DNA of 64,000 nt, taken from Closterium sp. NIES-65 (lineage: Eukaryota; Streptophyta; Zygnematophyceae; Desmidiales; Closteriaceae). The notes beneath the pieces were generated by a model. That model saw only the letters and a program-made list of their open reading frames with translations. It did not search any database and was not told the origin of the DNA. Below are positions 58,001 to 64,000 of the stretch, one piece after another. Each line of letters begins with the position of its first letter. Positions within the stretch are counted from its first letter, which is position 1. The stretch lies in NCBI GenBank assembly GCA_948144175.1, contig CANXME010002009.1, forward strand, positions 496,001 through 560,000. The letters are read 5' to 3'. Both the position numbers and the translations under genes were made by a program.

Positions 58001-61000
58001 ACCAGATCTGAACCTCACCTGCACATTTACACCTTCCCCATCTCCATTGTCCCCTGCACAGCCACACACCTGCTATACCGTACCTGCATTGCCATGAGCA
58101 GCAGAGGTGCAACGTCAACAGCGGCAACTCCTTTCCCTGCTGTGTGCTGCGCTTTCTCCTTCCCATGTTTTGCACTCTCCTCTCCTTCACCTCCCTCCTC
58201 CCTCATCTCCTCGTCCACATCTGCTTCTGCCAGAACCCCTTCCTGCCCACCTCCTGATGCGGCCGCAGCTACAAGCTGCAAGGTACAGTGGGAGAGAATA
58301 CGTTTCGCGCTAGGGAAGCTGAGAATCAACAAGCACATGCCAGCAGCCTCATGGAGACCCAAGCCCGAAACCCACAAGGTGCAACGCTGAGGCAGGGACG
58401 TGCTTATGCAAGGCGAGCATGATACATTGCAAACCCCATTGCGAATGCTAGACATAAGAACCCAGGTCAAGGGCATTTGATTCACAGGCGTACCTGCAAG
58501 CCCACAGCCAGCAGGTGCACCTCATCCAGTTCCAGCCTTCCCCCCAGCCGTGCTGCTGGGTCCACTGATGCTGGCTTGTGTGGCAGTGGCGGCCCAGCAG
58601 CACCTTGCGCCAGCTGCAGGTGGTAATGCAGGCGGCGAGAGAGCAGCTCGTGCAGGCGAGGCAGCAGTAGGCCCAGCGGGAGGAGAGCGGTGGCTGCTGG
58701 AATTGCTGCGAGCATGTGGAGAGCCAGGGCCTGCAAGACGTCAAGTGAGGGGTGGAGCAACAGCAAGATCAGTTTAATGCCACGTGCCGGAAACATGGTC
58801 ACCAATTAAAGGACGGGTGGGTGAGAAACGGAGAAATAGTACCAACGCCAGAAAAATGTTGAACGTGTTTGTGATGGTTGCGGTGGTGTGTCCAAGAGGC
58901 AGTTGTGATACCTGAGGCCATGGAGGAAGGCTGATGGCAGCATTGAAGAGAGCTGAGAGCAGGACGGTACGGTCAGAGGGAGTCAAGCTGCGATAGCAGA
59001 CAGACAAACATGCGGAAGAAAACAGATCTTGAAGCTAGCCGAGCCTAAAAAAGCGCTGCCACACCTGGATGGGAAGTAGACGAGACGCAGCACAACTGGA
59101 CATGAATGGCACATGGAAGCAACATGCCATGAAAAGAGACAAAGCCGTTTACCTGGAACCAGTGGACGCAGCACATGAGGGGTCCAGCAGACGAATGAGC
59201 AGAGCAGCAGCTTGGCAGGGTTTGGAAGGGATGGTGGTAGAGGATGCAGCACGTGTGAAGGCGGGCAGGGAGAGGGCAACAGTGGAGGAGGAGGAGGAGG
59301 AGGAGAGGGCAAGCGGTAGGGAGGGGTCCGAGAGGAGAGCATCCTTGGAGGATGAGAAAGTGTATGCAAGGAGCGAAAGAGAGGAGGGAGAGGGCAGGGT
59401 GGACGAGGAACTGGGGAGAGTGGCGGTCGCCTGCGTTAGGGTCGCGAATGCGTGGAGAGCTGCCTTGCGAACGGGCTGAAACGCACAACAGCAAAGAAGG
59501 AATCTTAAATGGGGCGCGGATGCGTCTGTGATGCCATGGCTTGTGAATAGCCGCTTACAATCATGAGGAAATGCGAGGAGCACAACAGCCACAGATTAAG
59601 TAAAAAGCAACAATTGTGGAGCTTGAGCTCCCACGCCCTACGCCTTCAGTCTCACCTTGTGAGGGCTCTGCACCGCCACCATAAGGCGCAACAGCGCTCC
59701 CAGAAGCACATGTGGCAGCTCCTCATTGGCCTTGGCGTCCCCTGGCACTGCAGCAGCAGCTACAGCAGGGAGGAGGGAGAGCGCTGCTAGTTGGAGGGAG
59801 GGTGAGTGAGACACGCGCGAGGGTGAGGGCAGGAGGAAGGGGTCCAAAAAGGTGAGGAGGGAGGCTCGAGTGGTGAAGCGTGCCAGCAGCAGCTGCAGCA
59901 GAGAAGCTATGCCTTGCTGCCCCGTGCTGCCCTCTTCCCCTCCTGCCGTTTCCCCTGCACGTAGACCCATGTCCCTCACAGCCTCCAACATGGCCTCTTG
60001 ATATTCCACTCGTCCGCCTCCCTCACCATCGCTCTTTCCCCCCTGCGTCTTTGCCCTCCCTTGCACTGCTCCGGCAATGCGTGCTGCAGCCAGAGCAGCT
60101 GCCTTGGGACTTGCTGTGCCCATCAACAGCTCAAACACGCGCCCTGCCACAACACCTTGCTGCTTACGTGGTCCTGACACACTATCACTTATCCGAGTGG
60201 CTCCTGGAAGCTTCCTCAAAAGGGATGAGAGGCATGAGACGGTAAGGTCGGCTGAAAGGCTGAGGGAGTCGATGGAGGAGGCGGGGAGTGTGGAGAGCAG
60301 TGTGAAGATCTTGGCGTGCACGTCCGGAGCTGCTGAGAATGCGGCCTGCAGGCAGGAGAGAAGGAGAAATTAGAAGAGTGTTCTTCAATCCAGGCAAGAA
60401 AGCAGGAAAAGGCAACGAGGGGAAGTGAATGGCCAGACACATGAAAAGGCCAAGGCAGCACCTGAGCAAGAGAGGAGAGCAGGGCATCCAGGTGGACAGA
60501 GGCAGCACCCTTGCGTCGCTTCTCCCCCTCCCCTCCACTCCCATGCACTGCCTGCGCCACCACTGCCTTCCACGCATCCTGCACCAGCCCCACCACCTCC
60601 TCCGCAAATTCCATAACTCCTCCTTCCTTCGCCTCTTGGAGCTCCGTGCTCCCTGCCACAGCAACATTTTCACGTGATTGCAGTGCTGATTCCAGCGAGG
60701 CTGACGTGGCAGGGAGGCTGTGTGCTGCTCCAAGAAGTGCAAGCAGCAACAGCTGTCGCCCAGCAGGAGAGGATGAAGCAAAAGCAGAGCGGCTGAAGCG
60801 AATGGCAGTGCGCCACATGTCTTTTGAGGCAGATCGTTGTGCGGAGCAGAGGGAAGGTGGTGTGATGGCAACAGCAAGGGCGAAGGTTACGAGAGAGAGG
60901 GCATCGGAGGCGGAGAAAGAGGGCAAGGAGAGGGAAGCGAGTGAAGGGGAGGGGAGGTGGAGGAAGAGGGGGAAGTGAGGCGCGAGCTGCTGTGCCATGA

Positions 61001-64000
61001 GAAGAGCCTCGTGCAGCATCTGCGGGTTGGCGAGGGGACTGGCCGGACAGTAGGGCTGCACAGAGGGGTGGGGTGGGGATGACAGGGAGGGGGAGGGAAT
61101 GGGCGAGAGGGTGTCAGCTTGGAAGGCGTTCCGTACAGAAGCAGAGAACATGAGTTGCATGGCAGGGGGACAGAGAGCGGAGTTGTGGCAGGGGAAGGGG
61201 ATTGTCACCTGAGAGGGCATGAGAGCAGACAGCAGCACATGTGGCATCACCTCCTCCGCCACCCCCTGCGCCAAACCTCCCGCTCCCCATTCCTCCTTCT
61301 CCTCGCTCCCCTGCCCCTGGCCTTCCCCCGGATGTGTTTTGAGCGCTGGCCCCATGACAGCCGTGCGCAGGAGGTGAAGGGCAGTGCTCTGACACTCTGT
61401 GAATGGGGGCATGGCGCACACAGGGGCACATGGGTGGGGCCATGTGGGGCACATGCGGGCAGATGGGGACAAGTGAGGCCATGTGTGTTATGCGGCAGTG
61501 GGCTGGACTTTGGAACGTAGAGTGAGTAATAGCAGTGCGGCAGGCAGCCATACATGGGCAAACAAGCTGATAGAGCAGCAACCCCTTACCCTTGATGTGA
61601 GCAGGCAGAGGCTCGGAGGCAGGCGGCAGGCGGCGGAGGAGAATGGCTTTGAGAGGTGCGAAGAGTAGAGATGCAGAAAGGGCACGTGGGAGGAGCGGAG
61701 AGGTGACAGCAGCGTGCAGCACTTCCCAGCTGTCGTCTGCCAGTCGACGCTGCAGCGCAGATGACACAAATGACTGCACCTGAGAGGGGACAGAGACAGG
61801 AAGGGAGGAGGCCAGTGCACAGAAGCGGTGTAAGTGAATGATGGATGGTGAAAGCATCTGAACAGGGGAGAGCGACGCGTGTGGAAGACATCAGATGGAT
61901 ACGATTGCCAAAACAACTCCCCAACCACCACATAATCAACCCCATCTGCTCACACCTTTCCTCACACGCCCACTGCGTTCCCTGGACCCAGCGGCACCCA
62001 CCTCGCCTTGAGCCGCCTCGTCCGTGTCCGTGTGCTTCCCTGCTGCCGCCATGAGCGCTGGCAGCTGCTCCACTGCTGCCTTCCGCACTTGCCACTGCCA
62101 CACGCACCCACGACGGGCAGGCGCCACATGGGAGGAGGGAAGACAAGGAGATAAAAGTGCATAGTGATGAAAGACGAGGAGATGAGAGAAAGAGTGAATG
62201 TTTGAGTGCCTCATGTGTCACTTGTGTCACTTGCACATGGTCAACTGCACTCACTTGCGCATGATCAATTGCCAAATGAACTGACAACAGCTGCTGCTGC
62301 TGCTGCTGCTTCTGTTGCTGTTGTTGTTGCTGCACGCCTGTCCCCGTGGCAGCAGGAGGGGCATCGACTTGCTGCAGCGCACAGGGGCTGGCAGAGAGGG
62401 CCGTACCCAGGAAGGACACGAGCGTGGCGCGCTCGGCAGGAGCGGATGCGAGTGACTGGATGGGGAGGGGGTGGAGAGCATATGGAAGGCGAGGCAGAAG
62501 GCGAGAATTAAAAGGTAGAGCAGGGGGCAAGGGACAGAGATGCATTGAAGAGAAAGAAATGAGGCAAATGAGTGGGGAAAGAGAGGATGAAAGATGGAGG
62601 GGAATGAAGGCATGACCTGAAAGTTGAATTCGATAACTACAACGATTCAAGTGACTCAAAATCTGCACAGCAGCCTGCGGCCTGCCCACCTCAAAGACTG
62701 CAGCCACCTACCTCTAAGACTGCAGCGATGGCAGCATCAGTGGGTGAGGTGAACTTGAGGGAGAGGGCCAGCAGTAGCGGCTGGATGCGAGGTTCTGCCA
62801 GGGGTTTAAGTTCGAGGAGTGCAGAGGCAGAACAGGATGAATGGCAATTGGAAAATTGGAAAGAATGAGTGTGTGTGGCGGGGGTGGGGGGGGGAAAGGG
62901 GGATTTGAGTGATGGGGGGAGACGGATGTTTGGTTGGTACAAGGGTATGCACGGAAGTCAGAGCAGAGGGCTGCAGAATGGCAGAAGGTGAACAGGAGCA
63001 GCTGGGTTGGAGGTGTGTGACTGACGCAGGGAGGAGAGCACCACAGGTGCCCCCTGTGGCAGGCCCTTGCCGACGGCAAAGCGCAGCAGGGAGAGGGCGA
63101 GGCGAGGCACGAGAGGGGAGAGTGCTGCACGCGGCAGCTGGCGCAGCATGGCCAGCAGCACATCCGCCGCCGCCTGCGATGTTGCACTGTGGCGTTCAGG
63201 GGACACCAGGGAGGGAAGGGATGGGAGATACGCACGTGAGGGACGAGATGGCAGCATAGATCATCACTGGCATGGATACATCACTGGCATGCATACATCA
63301 CTGGCATGGATACATCACTGGCATGGATACATCACTGGCATGGATACATCACTGGCATGCATACAACACTGGCATGGATACATCACTGGCATGGATACAT
63401 CACTGGCACGCATACATCACTGCCACACATACATCACTGGCATGCATACATCACTGGCACGCATACATCACTGGCACGCATACGTCACTGGCATGCATAC
63501 ATCACTGGCATGCATACATCACTGGCATGCATACATCACTGGCATGCATACATCACTGGCATGCGTACATCACTGGCATGCGTACATCACTGGCATGCGT
63601 ACATCACTGGCATGCGTACATCACTGGCATGCGTACATCACTGGCATGCGTACATCACTGGCATGCGTACATCACTGGCATGCGTACATCACTGGCATGC
63701 GTACATCACTGGCATGCGTACATCACTGGCATGCGTACATCACTGGCATGCGTACATCACTGGCATGCGTACATCTTGGGCAGCAGTGTGTCAGCCAGCA
63801 GGTTGAGAATCTTGGCCGTGTTGAACTTGTGTGCCGCCGTGCTCAGCACATCCACAAAGTGCCTGCAGCGTACCCATGGGCGTTGAGGAGGCACAGCGAG
63901 GGAGAGCGGCTTCTGAGGGCAGGAAGGATGAAGAGCACTTGACTGGAGCATAGTGGGCCACAGCACGGGCCAAGGGGTGCAGGCAGGGGTGGAGTTGGCA
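52013..64000 (-). CDS. UTP10/HEATR1: UTP10/HEATR1-like U3 snoRNP HEAT-repeat protein (5' end outside window)
   Basis: A large many-exon gene encoding alpha-helical HEAT-type repeats throughout; it acts in the t-UTP/small-subunit processome for pre-18S rRNA synthesis and processing in the nucleolus. The identification rests mainly on the C-terminus: the last exon 52243-52013 encodes LRVVNEIVDRVREEYVVLLP, ESIPFLAELLEDSDANV and LEELSGEELTQYF, the typical HEATR1/UTP10 end. Upstream pieces include EPYIAVSVPSISAVDD (52450), VPYFQYLFDIAIRHLVGT (52900), FHARIFDFLLLRTFDVR and KPMFVRVLEWAASEY (53200-53400), and TLDAIIKRFASLASEDFSPAL (54240). Near the right edge KFNTAKILNLLADTLLPK joins ATSQAAADVLLAML in phase across a repeat-filled intron (63772-63189). 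Exons in between are HEAT-like but were not all delimited. Three introns carry duplicated 5' splice sites. Confidence is high for family, lower for exact structure. Confidence 0.87.
55996..56120 (-). repeat. Diverged roughly 30-bp repeats copying an exon end plus donor in UTP10
   Basis: The exon encoding HHNQDVTPLLQ ends GATGTCACTCCCCTGCTTCAG/GTAAAT at 56112. Exactly 60 bp further on, GATGCCACTCCCCTGCTTCAG/GTGATT recurs, followed by GATGTCACTTCCTGCTTTAC/GTGAGC about 30 bp later and GATGTCACTTCCCTGCC beyond that. The copies have diverged, unlike the kinase and GT8 arrays. Confidence 0.85.
57044..57130 (-). repeat. 30-bp duplication of exon end plus donor in UTP10
   Basis: The coding strand reads GACGTCACAGCACAGCAGAC/GTGAGTTGGT, then GACGTCACTGCACAGAAGAA-CTGAGTTTAT, then GACGTCACACCACAG: about 2.5 copies of a 30-bp unit starting within the exon that ends KEDVTAQQ. 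In the second copy the donor GT is changed to CT. Confidence 0.82.
63254..63775 (-). repeat. 17-bp array carrying donor-like GATGTACGC units in a UTP10 intron
   Basis: About 30 copies of a 17-bp unit (+ strand ATCACTGGCATGCATAC, with CGTAC variants next to the exon). On the coding strand the exon end CCCAAGAT/GTACGC runs straight into CAGTGAT-GTACGC units, so each unit near the exon holds a donor-like GAT/GTACGC. Units far from the exon read GTATGC or GTATCC. The variants are clustered along the array, as in stepwise expansion. The array fills almost the whole intron. Confidence 0.93.

Noticed and set aside
63067..63942. Repeat protein HTSLACIHHWHAYITGM on + strand
   Set aside because: Artefact of the 17-bp intronic array on the antisense strand of UTP10.

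Overview
This window is nuclear DNA from a green-lineage eukaryote, most likely a streptophyte (an alga or non-seed plant). The evidence is a ubiquitin-RUB/NEDD8 fusion gene, a GAUT-type galacturonosyltransferase, a plastid-type adenylosuccinate synthase, many short GT-AG introns, GC-rich coding sequence, and nested Copia and Gypsy LTR retrotransposons of the kind that use initiator tRNA-Met as primer. I cannot name the species. A zygnematophyte-like alga is only a guess.

Layout. 913-13669 (-): one very long gene for a CK1/tau-tubulin-kinase-like kinase joined to a charged disordered region, two CCCH zinc fingers and a second disordered region (about 3,367 aa from 11 phase-consistent exons). 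14614-29381 (+): Copia element A, target-site duplication (TSD) ATATT. Copia element B (16457-24025, TSD GGAAC) is nested inside it, and B itself holds a solo LTR (19654-19793, TSD CGAGA). A also holds a 375-bp TRIM-like element (25493-25867, TSD CTACG). 30015-32952 (+): adenylosuccinate synthase. 33288-34217 (+): ubiquitin-RUB1. 34410-38117 (-): M16 (pitrilysin-like) protein lacking the zinc-binding motif. 38914-41264 (-): GT8 LARGE-like glycosyltransferase. 41351-41424 (+): tRNA-Glu(UUC). 41494-48005 (+): chromodomain Gypsy element, interrupted by a reverse-oriented non-autonomous LTR element (42079-43624, TSD CGTGA). 48336-51815 (+): GAUT. 52013-64000 (-): HEAT-repeat UTP10/HEATR1, whose 5' end lies beyond the window.

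The host genes are mostly unrelated housekeeping functions: purine synthesis, ubiquitin-like modifiers, pectin and glycan synthesis, and ribosome biogenesis. They are packed 200-350 bp apart, and the retrotransposons sit between them.

The most unusual signal is that several introns contain tandem arrays whose unit includes the end of the preceding exon or a copy of the 5' splice site. I see this in four of the six host genes that have introns. Other highlights are a GW/WG-repeat (Argonaute-hook-like) segment in Copia A, the TRIM with tRNA-like A and B boxes straddling its LTR/PBS junction, and the kinase-CCCH fusion. All exon boundaries were read by eye from GT-AG sites, reading phase and family similarity; none is supported by transcripts.
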